From positions 1-56,958 of the forward strand of contig CAJUKP010000014.1 of the NCBI GenBank assembly GCA_910587165.1: a DNA stretch of 56,958 nt, in the 5' to 3' direction. How positions within the stretch are numbered: the first letter of the stretch is position 1; the number at the start of each line of letters is the position of its first letter. This stretch comes from an uncultured Duncaniella sp. GTDB taxonomy: Bacteria; Bacteroidota; Bacteroidia; Bacteroidales; Muribaculaceae. A program made the translations under genes and the position numbers. The notes below the pieces were generated by a model. It was not told the origin of the DNA and searched no databases. It saw only the letters and a list, made by a program, of their open reading frames with translations. Shown here piece after piece: positions 17,461 through 27,179 of this stretch.

Positions 17461-19284
17461 ATGAGAGAAATTCTATCCGCGGCCGCCATCGCGTTAATAA
17501 CGTCAATGTCACTGCATTCCGGCAATATATATGTATCGTCTTCCATTGGTGATGACTCTGCATCCGGGAGTGTGGATATGCCTCTGCGCACTGTCGGCGA
17601 GGCTGTGAAGCGTGCACGCGAGTGGCGACGGCTCAATGCTCCGGAGGCAAATGAGGATATAAGGATAGTCCTTGACAACGGTATTTACGAGCAAGGTACC
17701 TCTCTGTTTATCAGACCGGAGGATAGCGGCAGCAATTCGTCATCGACAATCATCACATCGGCTCCCGGAGCCAGGGCTGTCATAAGCGGTGGAATCAGAG
17801 TGAAAGGATGGAAGAAAGGAACAGATGATCCCCGTGTGGCTGCCGGTCTCCGTGATAAGATATGGGTTGCAGACGCACCTATGTATGCTAACCGTATAGT
17901 GGAATCGCGCCAGATGTATGTGAATGGAGTGAAAGCTGACAGAGCATCACAGTTCGCACCCGGAGAGATGGCACGAATGATTGATTTTGATATAGCCGAC
18001 AGGAGCATAACGGTTCCGGCTCCTGAAATGGATCTTTCATCAGCCGGTAATCTGGAGATGACAGTCCATCAGCGGTGGGCGATAGCAATTCTCCGGGTAA
18101 AAAGTATGGTTCCCGATGGGAAAGGAAATGTAAAGGTGTATTTCCAGGATCCGGAGAGTACACTTGAATTCTCTCATCCATGGCCTCAACCTGTGATTGG
18201 CGGTGAACGTGGAAATTCATCATACTTCTTCGCCAATGCGCTCGAACTTCTTGACAATCCCGGCGAATGGTATCAGGACTACCCCTCCGGCAAGATATAT
18301 TATTATCCTGCGGATGGTGTTGATCCCGGGACGGCCGATATCGTTATACCACGCCTTGAGACAATACTGACCGTTGACGGGTCAGAGACAAGAAAGGTCA
18401 GGAATGTGAAGTTTGAGAATGTGTCTTTTGAATATGCAGCTTGGCTACGTCCCAGTCTGGAAGGTCACGTCACTCTTCAGGGCGGATTCCGATTGCTCGA
18501 TGCTTATAAACTTAATGTGCCCGGACTTCCGGAGAAAGCCGAATTGGAGAATCAGGCCTGGATAGCACGTCCGGAATCTGCCGTCACGGTAAGCAATGCT
18601 TCCGGCATAGAGTTCAGTGGATGTACATTCAGCCATCTCGGCGCAACGGGCCTTGACTTTGTGGAATCAGTCAATGATTCGCGCATTGAGAATTGCCGTT
18701 TTACCGATATCGGTGGTACTGCCATTCAGGTAGGTACTTTCCCCGATGGCGGATTTGAGACCCATGTCCCATATATTCCGGCTGATTCTACTGAAATATG
18801 TTCTGACATCACTATCTCGCATAATCTTATTGATGATGCCACCAATGAAGACTGGGGATGCGTAGGTATAGGTGCGGGATATGTAAGAAACCTTACAATA
18901 TCCAACAACGAGGTTGCTCATCTTAACTATTCTGGAATATGTGTCGGCTGGGGATGGACTGCCCTTGAGAGCGGGATGAGAAACAACCGGATAACAGATA
19001 ACTATGTTCACGATTTTGCCGCGAAACTATATGACGCCGGCGGAATATATACCCTCTCAAATCAACCGGGATCCGTGATTTCCGGCAATAGGATTGAAAA
19101 TCTCATTGACTCACCCTATGCTACGAATTACCGCGGTTTCTATATCTATTTTGACGAGGCCACCGATGGATTCACCGTGGAGAATAATTTGTGTCCCGAC
19201 TCCGAGTTCGGTTACAACCGACCGGGACCGTCCATGGTGATACGTAATAATGGGCCTCATGTGGTATTAAATAAAAAGAATTAA
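17461..19284 (+). CDS. Right-handed beta-helix glycosidase, GH141-like
   Basis: The 607-aa protein starts with a short hydrophobic segment that may be a signal peptide, followed by an N-terminal IYVSSSIGDDSASGS strand typical of beta-helix enzymes. Family-like landmarks are the segment ISGGIRVKGWKK, the RQMYVNGVKADRA element and WYQDYPSGKIYYYPADG. A parallel beta-helix with NxI/NNxI-type rungs occupies about residues 300-600. This layout resembles GH141, whose Bacteroides member acts as an alpha-L-fucosidase on rhamnogalacturonan II; another member is a xylanase. It begins an operon of tightly spaced genes and GH31 follows 7 bases after its stop. Fucosidase activity fits the adjacent fucose genes but is inferred. 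It could instead be an unassigned pectinase-like beta-helix protein. Confidence 0.68.
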   Translation: MREILSAAAIALITSMSLHSGNIYVSSSIGDDSASGSVDMPLRTVGEAVKRAREWRRLNAPEANEDIRIVLDNGIYEQGTSLFIRPEDSGSNSSSTIITSAPGARAVISGGIRVKGWKKGTDDPRVAAGLRDKIWVADAPMYANRIVESRQMYVNGVKADRASQFAPGEMARMIDFDIADRSITVPAPEMDLSSAGNLEMTVHQRWAIAILRVKSMVPDGKGNVKVYFQDPESTLEFSHPWPQPVIGGERGNSSYFFANALELLDNPGEWYQDYPSGKIYYYPADGVDPGTADIVIPRLETILTVDGSETRKVRNVKFENVSFEYAAWLRPSLEGHVTLQGGFRLLDAYKLNVPGLPEKAELENQAWIARPESAVTVSNASGIEFSGCTFSHLGATGLDFVESVNDSRIENCRFTDIGGTAIQVGTFPDGGFETHVPYIPADSTEICSDITISHNLIDDATNEDWGCVGIGAGYVRNLTISNNEVAHLNYSGICVGWGWTALESGMRNNRITDNYVHDFAAKLYDAGGIYTLSNQPGSVISGNRIENLIDSPYATNYRGFYIYFDEATDGFTVENNLCPDSEFGYNRPGPSMVIRNNGPHVVLNKKN

Positions 19285-19291
19285 CAACCCG

Positions 19292-21556
19292 ATGAAACCA
19301 ACCAACTATCATCTATTTGATTTCCTTGATTTCGATGTCGATCTGAGCCGTGACGAGTCGTTATGGAAAGCTTGTCGCCCTACGTCAGTCGAGGCTGTCG
19401 ATGGAGACATCCATATTACAGTGCCATTTCAGAAGCAGATGCTTGATAATGACATGGCTGCTGATACCTCGGTGGAACGTGAACATCATACCCTCATTCT
19501 TCGCCAGTATGGTGATAAGACCATGCGTGTTTTCATGGGATTCGGTCAGATTGCCATGACTGATGAATCAGAGATGCTCATGCTTAATCCATCCGAGACT
19601 GTCCGGAAAGCTCTCAATGTTGAATTTATCGACGGAGAGTGGATTATCACTACTGAGGATGGAGTGTGCAGAGGCGTGGTGAACATGAAGGAACCGGTTC
19701 TTGACCGATGGAGCGATCTTCAGCCCGATCCGCAGGAGACTCTTGATATGCGTATCTATCCCGATGGAAAACGTGAGATCCGGTTGGCGGCTTATGATCA
19801 CTTCTCCCCTCCCCGTTACGATGCATTACCACTTGCATTCTGTAAAAGTGGTGAAAAAAGGGAAAGGGCTACCCTTTCGTTTGAATGTAAACATGACGAG
19901 TGCTTCGCAGGAACGGGAGAGCGTTTTGCCAAGATGGATCTCAGTGGTCAGACTTTTTTCCTCAAGAACCAGGACGGACAGGGCGTAAATAACAGACGTA
20001 CATATAAGAACATCCCGTTCTACGTTTCCAGCAGAATGTATGGTGCGTTCTATCATACCCATGCCCATTGCAAGCTGTCGCTTGCCGGACATTCTACGCG
20101 CTCGGTGCAGTTCCTTAACGATCAGCCGCTTGTAGATACTTTTATCATAGGCGGAGATTCGATGGAGGAGATTATCCGTCGTTATCGTGATCTCACCGGC
20201 TATCCTTCGATGCCACCGCTGTGGAGTTTCGGAGTGTGGATGAGCCGTATGACATATTTCAGTGCCGATGAAGTGAATGGAATTTGCGATCGTCTGCGCG
20301 AGGAGCATTATCCCTGTGATGTGATTCACCTTGACACGGGATGGTTCCGTACCGATTGGCTGTGTGAATGGAAATTCAATGAGGAGCGCTTCCCGGATCC
20401 TGAAAAGTTCCTCCACGACTTGAAGGACAAAGGTTTCCGGGTGACTCTGTGGCAACTCCCTTATGTCGCGAAGGATGCTGAGCAGATTGACGAGGCCCGG
20501 GCAAACGAGTATATCGCGCCTCTCACCAAGGAGCAGGCCTCGGAAGGGTCAAACTTCTCCGCGTTGGACTACGCCGGTACGATCGACTTCACGTATCCTG
20601 CCGCAACAGAATGGTATAAAGGCCTGTTGCGCAATCTTCTCAATATGGGAGTTGCCGCCATCAAGACCGATTTTGGCGAGAACATACACATGGATGCCAG
20701 ATATAAGAATATGTCACCTGAGCTTCTTAACAACCTTTATGCTATTCTGTATCAGAAAGCAGCCTGCGAGGTGACTGAGGAAGTGACCGGCGATGGTATT
20801 GTATGGGCACGTGCCGCATGGGCGGGTTGCCAGCGCTATCCGTTGCATTGGGGCGGTGACTCATGCAGTTCATGGGACGGACTTGCCGGGTCATTGAAAG
20901 GTGGACTGCATTTCGGTCTGTCAGGTTTCGCTTTCTGGAGTCATGATGTCCCGGGCTTCCATACACTGCCCAACTTCATGAACTCAGTGGTGGATGATGA
21001 TGTATATGTGCGTTGGACTCAATTTGGAGTTTTCACATCCCACATACGCTATCATGGCACAAACAAGCGTGAACCGTGGTATTATCCCAACATAGCGGAT
21101 ATTGTCAAGAAGTGGTGGAAACTCCGTTACGCTCTCATTCCCTATATTGTGCGTGAGAGCGAGAAGGCCTGCAAGAGTGGTTCTACCCTACTCCAGGCAA
21201 TGATGTTCCACCATCCGGATGACCCCACCGTGCGTCATATCGACGATCAGTATTATTTCGGCGACTCATTCCTGGTGGCTCCTGTCATGAATTCGGAAAA
21301 CCGCCGGGATATATATCTTCCCGAAGGCCGCTGGGTAAACTTCTTTACCGGAGAAAGCTTCGAGGGTGGCCGTTGGCTCAAGGATGTTGAGGTGCCGTTG
21401 GATGAGATGCCGGTATTTGTCCGTCCTGAGGAAGAGATCCCGTTCTATCCGGAAGAAGTGGAGTGTACCGACCAGATGGATCTGTCCAAGTCCATCAAAA
21501 TATATATTGGCTCACATTTCAAAGGAATATGGGCTGAAAAACCGTTCAACGAATAA
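19292..21556 (+). CDS. GH31 family glycosidase, alpha-xylosidase (YicI) type
   Basis: This 754-aa retaining alpha-glycosidase has an N-terminal beta-sandwich, a (beta/alpha)8 barrel from about residue 305, and C-terminal beta domains. The nucleophile is D460 in KTDFGE, the form seen in YicI-type alpha-xylosidases, and the acid/base is D523 in WGGDS. The subsite motif HLDTGWF and the later FWSHDVPGF are also present. There is no signal peptide, so it should act in the cytosol on small imported glycosides. It lies 7 bases after the GH141-like gene and 15 bases before the methyltransferase fusion. A xylose or 2-O-methyl-xylose glycoside is a reasonable guess. Confidence 0.9.
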   Translation: MKPTNYHLFDFLDFDVDLSRDESLWKACRPTSVEAVDGDIHITVPFQKQMLDNDMAADTSVEREHHTLILRQYGDKTMRVFMGFGQIAMTDESEMLMLNPSETVRKALNVEFIDGEWIITTEDGVCRGVVNMKEPVLDRWSDLQPDPQETLDMRIYPDGKREIRLAAYDHFSPPRYDALPLAFCKSGEKRERATLSFECKHDECFAGTGERFAKMDLSGQTFFLKNQDGQGVNNRRTYKNIPFYVSSRMYGAFYHTHAHCKLSLAGHSTRSVQFLNDQPLVDTFIIGGDSMEEIIRRYRDLTGYPSMPPLWSFGVWMSRMTYFSADEVNGICDRLREEHYPCDVIHLDTGWFRTDWLCEWKFNEERFPDPEKFLHDLKDKGFRVTLWQLPYVAKDAEQIDEARANEYIAPLTKEQASEGSNFSALDYAGTIDFTYPAATEWYKGLLRNLLNMGVAAIKTDFGENIHMDARYKNMSPELLNNLYAILYQKAACEVTEEVTGDGIVWARAAWAGCQRYPLHWGGDSCSSWDGLAGSLKGGLHFGLSGFAFWSHDVPGFHTLPNFMNSVVDDDVYVRWTQFGVFTSHIRYHGTNKREPWYYPNIADIVKKWWKLRYALIPYIVRESEKACKSGSTLLQAMMFHHPDDPTVRHIDDQYYFGDSFLVAPVMNSENRRDIYLPEGRWVNFFTGESFEGGRWLKDVEVPLDEMPVFVRPEEEIPFYPEEVECTDQMDLSKSIKIYIGSHFKGIWAEKPFNE

Positions 21557-21571
21557 ACAGTCGATATCTCA

Positions 21572-24502
21572 ATGAAGACTTGGAAAGAAAATCTCGAAGA
21601 GACTAAGCAGCACTATAGGGACTGGTGGAATCATAAAGGAATAGTCCTCAATATGTGGGAGCATTTCCAGAATGGAGTGAAGCCCCATGCCGACATACCC
21701 GCTCCGGCTGATCCCGTCAGTCTTGACCAGAAATGGTTTGATCCTGCATGGCGTGCCGAATATCTTGACTGGTATGTGGCCCATAGCTCACTGAAGGCAG
21801 ATATGCTTCCCGTGGCTAATACGCAATTGGGTCCGGGATCTCTTGCCGCGATTCTTGGCGGTGTGTTCGAGGGTGGGCCGGATACCATCTGGATTCATCC
21901 GGATCCTGACTATAAGGATGATTTCTCGTTCAATCCAGAGCATCCCAACTTCCTTTTGCACAAGGAATTGCTCAGAGCTGTGAAGGAGAAAGCCGCTGGA
22001 CATTATTATGTCGGTATGCCTGACCTTATGGAAGGACTTGATGTGCTGGCGGCTATGAAAGGCACTGATAAGGTGCTTCTTGACACTGTGATGCAACCGG
22101 AAGTGCTTGAACGTCAGATGCAGCAGATCAACGATATCTATTTCCGTGTTTTCGACGAACTGTATGATATAATACGGGAAGGTGATGAAATGGCATTCTG
22201 CTATTTCTCATCGTGGGCTCCCGGGAAAATGGCTAAACTGCAGTGTGATATCTCCACGATGATCAGCACCGAGGACTACCGCAGATTCGTGCAGCCGTTT
22301 ATCCGCGAGCAGTGCCGGAAGATTGACTACACGCTCTATCATCTTGACGGAGTGGGCGCTCTCCATCATCTTCCTGCTCTTCTTGAGGTTGATGAGCTCA
22401 ATGCCATCCAGTGGACTCCCGGTGTGGGAGAGCCTCAGGGCGGTTCCCCGAAATGGTATGATCTTTACAGGCGTATACTTGCGGCCGGAAAGAGCATCAT
22501 GGCCTGCTGGGTAACCCTTGATGAACTTCGTCCGCTCCTTGATAATATCGGAGGTGACGGTGTGCATCTCGAGATGGATTTCCATAATGAGGATGAAGTC
22601 GAGGAGGCTATGAAGATTGTCGAGGAATATCGCGGACGTCCTGCCATAAAGCATGAGCAGACCGATGTGATCACTCTTTCCGATCCTGATAAGGAAGTGG
22701 CTGATATCATAGAGAGAGTGGAGCGTGACGAGACCGACGACAATGCCGGTATGGCATTGGCAATGGATTCCGCGTTGATGAAATCTTTTGAGGATCGCAT
22801 ACTGGTCCTTGACGGAGCTATGGGAACCATGATACAGAGCTATGGTCTCGGAGAACAGGATTTCCGTGGAGAACTGTTCGCGTCACATCCGACATCTCTC
22901 AAGGGTAATAACGATCTTCTTTCGATCACCCGTCCTGACGTGATAAAGGAGATCCATCGCTCATATCTTGAGGCAGGAGCTGATATTATCACTACAAACA
23001 CATTCAACGCACAGGCTATCTCAATGTCTGATTTCCATTTGGAGGATCAGGTGGAGCCTATTAATGCGGCCGCTTGCAGAATAGCGCGTGAAATAGCTGA
23101 TGAATACACAGCCCTGACTCCACGTAAGCCACGCTTTGTCGCCGGTTCCATGGGCCCGACATCCAAAACCTGTTCCATCTCCTCTGGTAGTGTACAGCCC
23201 GGATGGGAAACATTCACGTTTGACCGTCTTGTAGAGGCATATACCGTGCAGGCTTCCTCTTTGGTGGCAGGAGGTGTGGATGCACTTCTGATCGAAACCA
23301 TTTTTGATATCAAGAATGCCGAGGCTGCTATAAAAGGAGCTGTGAAAGCCATGAAGAATGTGGGGAAGGTTGTGCCTCTGATGCTGAGTTTCAATGTCAC
23401 CACGCCGGATGGGCATAATATGCTAGGACAATCAGTGGATGACTTCCTTGAATCACTTTCCGGCATTCCTGTCATCTCTGTAGGGCTTAATTGTGTGCCT
23501 GATGCCGGGGCAATGGCTCCATTGCTGAAGCTTCTCGGTGAAAAGTATGATTATCGGATCAGTCTGTATCCTAATGCCGGACTTCCTGACTCAACAGGCC
23601 GATATTCGATGACTCCCGAAAATATGCGCGCATCCGTATGGCCCATGCTTGAAGGACACCTGCTCAATATGATCGGAGGTTGTTGCGGCACAACTGACAG
23701 ACATATCAGATTGTTGGCTGAGGCAGTGCAGCCATTTGACGGCCTCTATCTGTCACCTCATATACCCGGAGAAAGGACGGTTGCGGTGAAGCCGGTTGTG
23801 GTACCGGAAATCCATGCTCGCCATGAAGTGCATGAGTGTGAGTGCTGTGCCCCCAAGGCAAATCAGACGGTAAATGCCGATGGAGTCTTTGAGGCTATTC
23901 TCGCCGGTAAAAGCGATGACTGTGCTGCAGCTACCAAAGCCGCGGTTGAAGGTGGCATCTCTCCCCAGGAGATCATAAACGGACAGATGATCAGAGCTAT
24001 GGGTGAGGTTGGACAGCGATTTCAGGATGGGAAAGCATTCGTGCCGCAATTGCTCATGGCCGGCAGGGCTATGAAGTCCGGACTTGAGCTTCTTAAACCG
24101 ATGATGGCCGGTGAGGCATCGTCGACGTTGGGAAAAGTGCTTATCGGCACTGTCAAGGGTGACCTTCATGATATTGGCAAGAACCTTGTGGCTTCAATGC
24201 TTGAAGGCTGTGGCTTCGAGGTGATCAATATAGGAATTGATGTCCCTGCCGAGGCTTTTGTGGAAGAGATCCGCAATAGTAAGCCTGACATACTCTGCAT
24301 GAGTGCGCTGCTCACAACAACTATGACTTATATGAAAGATGTGATTGATGCCGTCTCGGCAGCCGGCCTTCGTGATAATGTGAAGATCATGGTGGGCGGT
24401 GCTCCGGTAACAGAGGCATTTGCCGAGGAAATCGGAGCCGACGGCTACAGCGACAACGCCAATACAGCCGTGGCTCTCGCCCGGCGGCTTGTCGGAGCCT
24501 GA
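21572..24502 (+). CDS. Trimodular corrinoid methyltransferase: UroD-type domain + homocysteine methyltransferase + cobalamin-binding domain
   Basis: The 976-aa cytosolic protein has three modules. Residues 1-360 form a UroD-like methyltransferase domain with an H257-L-D259 pair (YHLDGVG) where relatives have H-x-C. Residues 405-720 form the MetH-type homocysteine-binding domain: LDGAMGTMIQ at the start and zinc cysteines C641 (GLNC), C704 and C705 (GGCCGTT). Residues 770-976 form the helical cap and corrinoid-binding domain with the base-off motif D864-L-H866-D-I-G. The linker holds HEVHECECC at residues 751-759. It lacks the methyltetrahydrofolate and reactivation domains of MetH. The layout predicts transfer of a methyl group from a non-folate donor to cobalamin and on to homocysteine, giving methionine. 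It lies 15 bases after the GH31 gene and 42 bases before the symporter gene. Confidence 0.87.
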   Translation: MKTWKENLEETKQHYRDWWNHKGIVLNMWEHFQNGVKPHADIPAPADPVSLDQKWFDPAWRAEYLDWYVAHSSLKADMLPVANTQLGPGSLAAILGGVFEGGPDTIWIHPDPDYKDDFSFNPEHPNFLLHKELLRAVKEKAAGHYYVGMPDLMEGLDVLAAMKGTDKVLLDTVMQPEVLERQMQQINDIYFRVFDELYDIIREGDEMAFCYFSSWAPGKMAKLQCDISTMISTEDYRRFVQPFIREQCRKIDYTLYHLDGVGALHHLPALLEVDELNAIQWTPGVGEPQGGSPKWYDLYRRILAAGKSIMACWVTLDELRPLLDNIGGDGVHLEMDFHNEDEVEEAMKIVEEYRGRPAIKHEQTDVITLSDPDKEVADIIERVERDETDDNAGMALAMDSALMKSFEDRILVLDGAMGTMIQSYGLGEQDFRGELFASHPTSLKGNNDLLSITRPDVIKEIHRSYLEAGADIITTNTFNAQAISMSDFHLEDQVEPINAAACRIAREIADEYTALTPRKPRFVAGSMGPTSKTCSISSGSVQPGWETFTFDRLVEAYTVQASSLVAGGVDALLIETIFDIKNAEAAIKGAVKAMKNVGKVVPLMLSFNVTTPDGHNMLGQSVDDFLESLSGIPVISVGLNCVPDAGAMAPLLKLLGEKYDYRISLYPNAGLPDSTGRYSMTPENMRASVWPMLEGHLLNMIGGCCGTTDRHIRLLAEAVQPFDGLYLSPHIPGERTVAVKPVVVPEIHARHEVHECECCAPKANQTVNADGVFEAILAGKSDDCAAATKAAVEGGISPQEIINGQMIRAMGEVGQRFQDGKAFVPQLLMAGRAMKSGLELLKPMMAGEASSTLGKVLIGTVKGDLHDIGKNLVASMLEGCGFEVINIGIDVPAEAFVEEIRNSKPDILCMSALLTTTMTYMKDVIDAVSAAGLRDNVKIMVGGAPVTEAFAEEIGADGYSDNANTAVALARRLVGA

Positions 24503-24544
24503 CAGATGTAGCATGAATAACCTTAAATCATTACCTAAATAACA

Positions 24545-26149
24545 ATGAATGAAATAACAATGCGACCGGTGGACTGGGCGGTACTTGCCGCCTATTTCAT
24601 CGTTCTGTTAGGAATTGGCCTATGGGCCAGTTCGAAGAGCAAGAAGGGTGCCCATAAGTTTCTTGCGAGCAATTCGTTGCGGTGGCATCATATCGGTTTT
24701 TCAATGTGGGGCACCAATGTCGGTCCCTCAATGCTTATTGCCTCGGCGAGTGCCGGTTTCACAGCCGGAATAGTCTCCGGTAACTATGCATGGTATGCCT
24801 TTGTGTTCATTGCGCTTCTTGCATTTGTGTTTGCTCCACGCTATCTTGGAGAGAAGATCACCACTTTGCCTGAGTTCATGGGTAAGCGTTTTGGTGAATC
24901 GACACGCAATATGCTCGCATGGTATACGATTGTGACAGTCCTTATTTCATGGCTTGCACTTACCCTGTTTGCTGGAGGTATCATTATCCGTCAGGTATTC
25001 GGTATACCCATGTGGTTGTCGGCGTTTATTCTCCTCGGAATCTCGGCCTTCTTTACCATTTTGGGTGGACTCCGGGCCATAGCATATACCAATGTATATC
25101 AGATGGTGCTCCTGATAGTGGTGTCTGCCACACTTACGATTGTCGGAATATGGCATCTCGGTGACCATTCCGTTGTCGGTGGCATCTCGACACTCGCGGA
25201 TAACAGCGTGGTCCCGTCGCATTACTGGAATCTTTTCCAGCCGAATGACCATAAGGAATTCCCGTGGCTCCCCATCCTTCTGGGTTATCCTATTTCCGGC
25301 CTTTGGTTCTGGTGTACCGACCAGTCGATGGTTCAGCCTGTACTTGCGGCGCGTAGCATCGAGGAAGGTCAGAAAGGTGCCAATTTCACCGGGTGGCTCA
25401 AGATACTCGACGTGGCTATCTATATAATACCCGGTGTGGTATGTTTTGCATTATGGAAAAAGGGATTCTTCGGAGGTGCCATGATCGAGCCGGACAATGC
25501 TTACATGACTCTTGTTTCTTCTCTTTTCCCTGTCGGTATGGTAGGTCTGGTCATCGCCGTGCTCACGGCCGCGCTTATTTCGACCATCGGATCTGCCCTC
25601 AATGCACTTTCGACTGTGTTTACCATGGATATCTATGTGAAGAATATCAATGTCAACGCGTCACAGAAGGAAATCATACGAACCGGCCATATCGTGACAA
25701 TTGTCGGGGCTCTTGTATCGGTCATGATAACCGTTGCGGTGGACAATATCAAGGATATGGATCTGTTCAATGTGTTCCAGTCTGTGCTGAGTTTTATCGC
25801 TCCTCCCATGGCGGCTGTGTTTGTGATGGGTGTTTTCTGGAAACGTTGTACCACTCTTGCAGCCAACGTGATCCTAACATTCGGTACTATCTTCAGTATC
25901 GGCTGCGGTGTGCTTTATCTTTGGGTAATCCCTCAGGCCACCGAACATATTCACTTCATGATGCTTTCGTTCCTGATATTCGTTGTGCTTGTGGTTACGA
26001 TGGTTGTCATCAGCTATGCCGACAAAGCGGTGATCGAACGTAAACCGATGGCGGTGATCGAGAGCAAACTTTCGCTCAGCACCAAAATGGCTTGGCTGCT
26101 CCTTGCTGTTGTCATGATCTCTCTCTACATATTTTTTAATGGAAATTAA
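24545..26149 (+). CDS. SGLT-type sodium:sugar symporter (SSS family)
   Basis: The 534-aa protein has about 14 membrane helices and the SSS fold. The segment LWFWCTDQSMVQPVLAAR is the sugar-transporter (SGLT/vSGLT) signature, where other SSS members such as PutP differ. Early motifs GIGLWASSKSKKGAHKFL and WGTNVGPSMLIASASAG also fit SGLT. It sits in the middle of the glycosidase/methyltransferase operon and probably brings in the sugar, or methyl sugar, handled there. The substrate is inferred from neighbours. Confidence 0.88.
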   Translation: MNEITMRPVDWAVLAAYFIVLLGIGLWASSKSKKGAHKFLASNSLRWHHIGFSMWGTNVGPSMLIASASAGFTAGIVSGNYAWYAFVFIALLAFVFAPRYLGEKITTLPEFMGKRFGESTRNMLAWYTIVTVLISWLALTLFAGGIIIRQVFGIPMWLSAFILLGISAFFTILGGLRAIAYTNVYQMVLLIVVSATLTIVGIWHLGDHSVVGGISTLADNSVVPSHYWNLFQPNDHKEFPWLPILLGYPISGLWFWCTDQSMVQPVLAARSIEEGQKGANFTGWLKILDVAIYIIPGVVCFALWKKGFFGGAMIEPDNAYMTLVSSLFPVGMVGLVIAVLTAALISTIGSALNALSTVFTMDIYVKNINVNASQKEIIRTGHIVTIVGALVSVMITVAVDNIKDMDLFNVFQSVLSFIAPPMAAVFVMGVFWKRCTTLAANVILTFGTIFSIGCGVLYLWVIPQATEHIHFMMLSFLIFVVLVVTMVVISYADKAVIERKPMAVIESKLSLSTKMAWLLLAVVMISLYIFFNGN

Positions 26150-26173
26150 CAATCAATTCTAAAATTGAATAAA

Positions 26174-27112
26174 ATGAGTACAGAAATCCACTCGCCGCTT
26201 AGCGGCATCATCCCTCCTCTTGTCACTCCGCTTCTCGGCAATGACACTCTCGACGTAGCAAGTCTTGAGAATCTCATAGAGCACCTCATAGCAGGTGGCG
26301 TACATGGCCTCTTCATCCTCGGCACCACCGGTGAGGAGCAGAGCCTTAGCTACCGTCTCCGCAAGGAAATGATTGCTGAGACCTGTCGTATAAATGCCGG
26401 CCGTCTTCCTGTGCTTGTCTGCATCACCGACACATCTCTTGTCGAGAGTGCTGCCCTCGCCGCTTATGCCGCTGATCACGGTGCATCAGCCGTGGTAAGT
26501 GCCGCTCCCTACTATTTCGCTCCTGCACAGCCTGAGCTTGTTGAGTTTTATGAGGATCTTCTTCCTCATCTCCCCCTCCCCTTGTTCCTCTACAATATGC
26601 CCAGCCATGTCAAGGTCAACTTCGCACCTTCGACAATCCGCCGTATAGCTGAGAACAGCAAGGTGATCGGCTTCAAGGACAGCTCAGCCAATCTCCCCTA
26701 TTTCCAGTCTGTGAAGTATATCATGCGTGACCGCCCGGACTTTTCCATGCTTATGGGCCCGGAAGAGGTTACCGGAGAAAGTGTGCTGATGGGTGGCAAC
26801 GGCGGCATCAACGGTGGCGCCAATATGTTCCCCGAGCTTTATGTAGCCATGTATAATGCGGCTCATGCAGGGAATGTGGCAGAGGTGCGTCGTCTCCAGC
26901 AGCTCATCATGCAGATCAGCGCTTCCATTTACAGCGTAGGCAGCTATGGTTCAAGCTATCTCAAGGGTCTGAAGTGTGCCTGCTCACTGCTTGGGGTAAT
27001 CAAGGATGACTTTGTTGCCGCACCTTTCCACAAGTTCAACGAACCCGAGCGTCGCAAAATACGTGAGGCTCTTGATGCCCTTCCTATAAAGGACGGAAAA
27101 ATCATACTCTAA
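26174..27112 (+). CDS. DapA/NanA-family class I aldolase/lyase
   Basis: The 312-aa (beta/alpha)8 enzyme forms a Schiff base with pyruvate or a 2-keto acid. Family signatures are GTTGE (residues 50-54), the catalytic tyrosine Y140 in FLYNMPS and the Schiff-base lysine K168 in IGFKDSS. The start is placed at the ATG at 26174; an in-frame TTG 9 bases earlier is less likely. It is probably not DapA, because it sits among sugar genes and has atypical residues after the lysine (SSANLPYF). Candidates are a 2-keto-3-deoxy-sugar-acid aldolase (for instance from fuconate or xylonate) or an N-acetylneuraminate lyase. A strong terminator follows. Confidence 0.82.
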   Translation: MSTEIHSPLSGIIPPLVTPLLGNDTLDVASLENLIEHLIAGGVHGLFILGTTGEEQSLSYRLRKEMIAETCRINAGRLPVLVCITDTSLVESAALAAYAADHGASAVVSAAPYYFAPAQPELVEFYEDLLPHLPLPLFLYNMPSHVKVNFAPSTIRRIAENSKVIGFKDSSANLPYFQSVKYIMRDRPDFSMLMGPEEVTGESVLMGGNGGINGGANMFPELYVAMYNAAHAGNVAEVRRLQQLIMQISASIYSVGSYGSSYLKGLKCACSLLGVIKDDFVAAPFHKFNEPERRKIREALDALPIKDGKIIL

Positions 27113-27124
27113 GACTCTCTCCGA

Positions 27125-27161
27125 GCAGAGAAGGCGGTCAGCCGCCTTCTCTGCCGTTTTT
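27125..27161 (+). terminator. Intrinsic terminator after the aldolase gene
   Basis: GCAGAGAAGGCGG (27125-27137) pairs perfectly with CCGCCTTCTCTGC (27142-27154) around TCAG, followed by CGTTTTT. This 13-bp stem with a U tract should end the GH141-to-aldolase transcript, or reduce read-through to the second symporter. Confidence 0.87.
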
Positions 27162-27179
27162 CTGCCTTAAACGACTACC

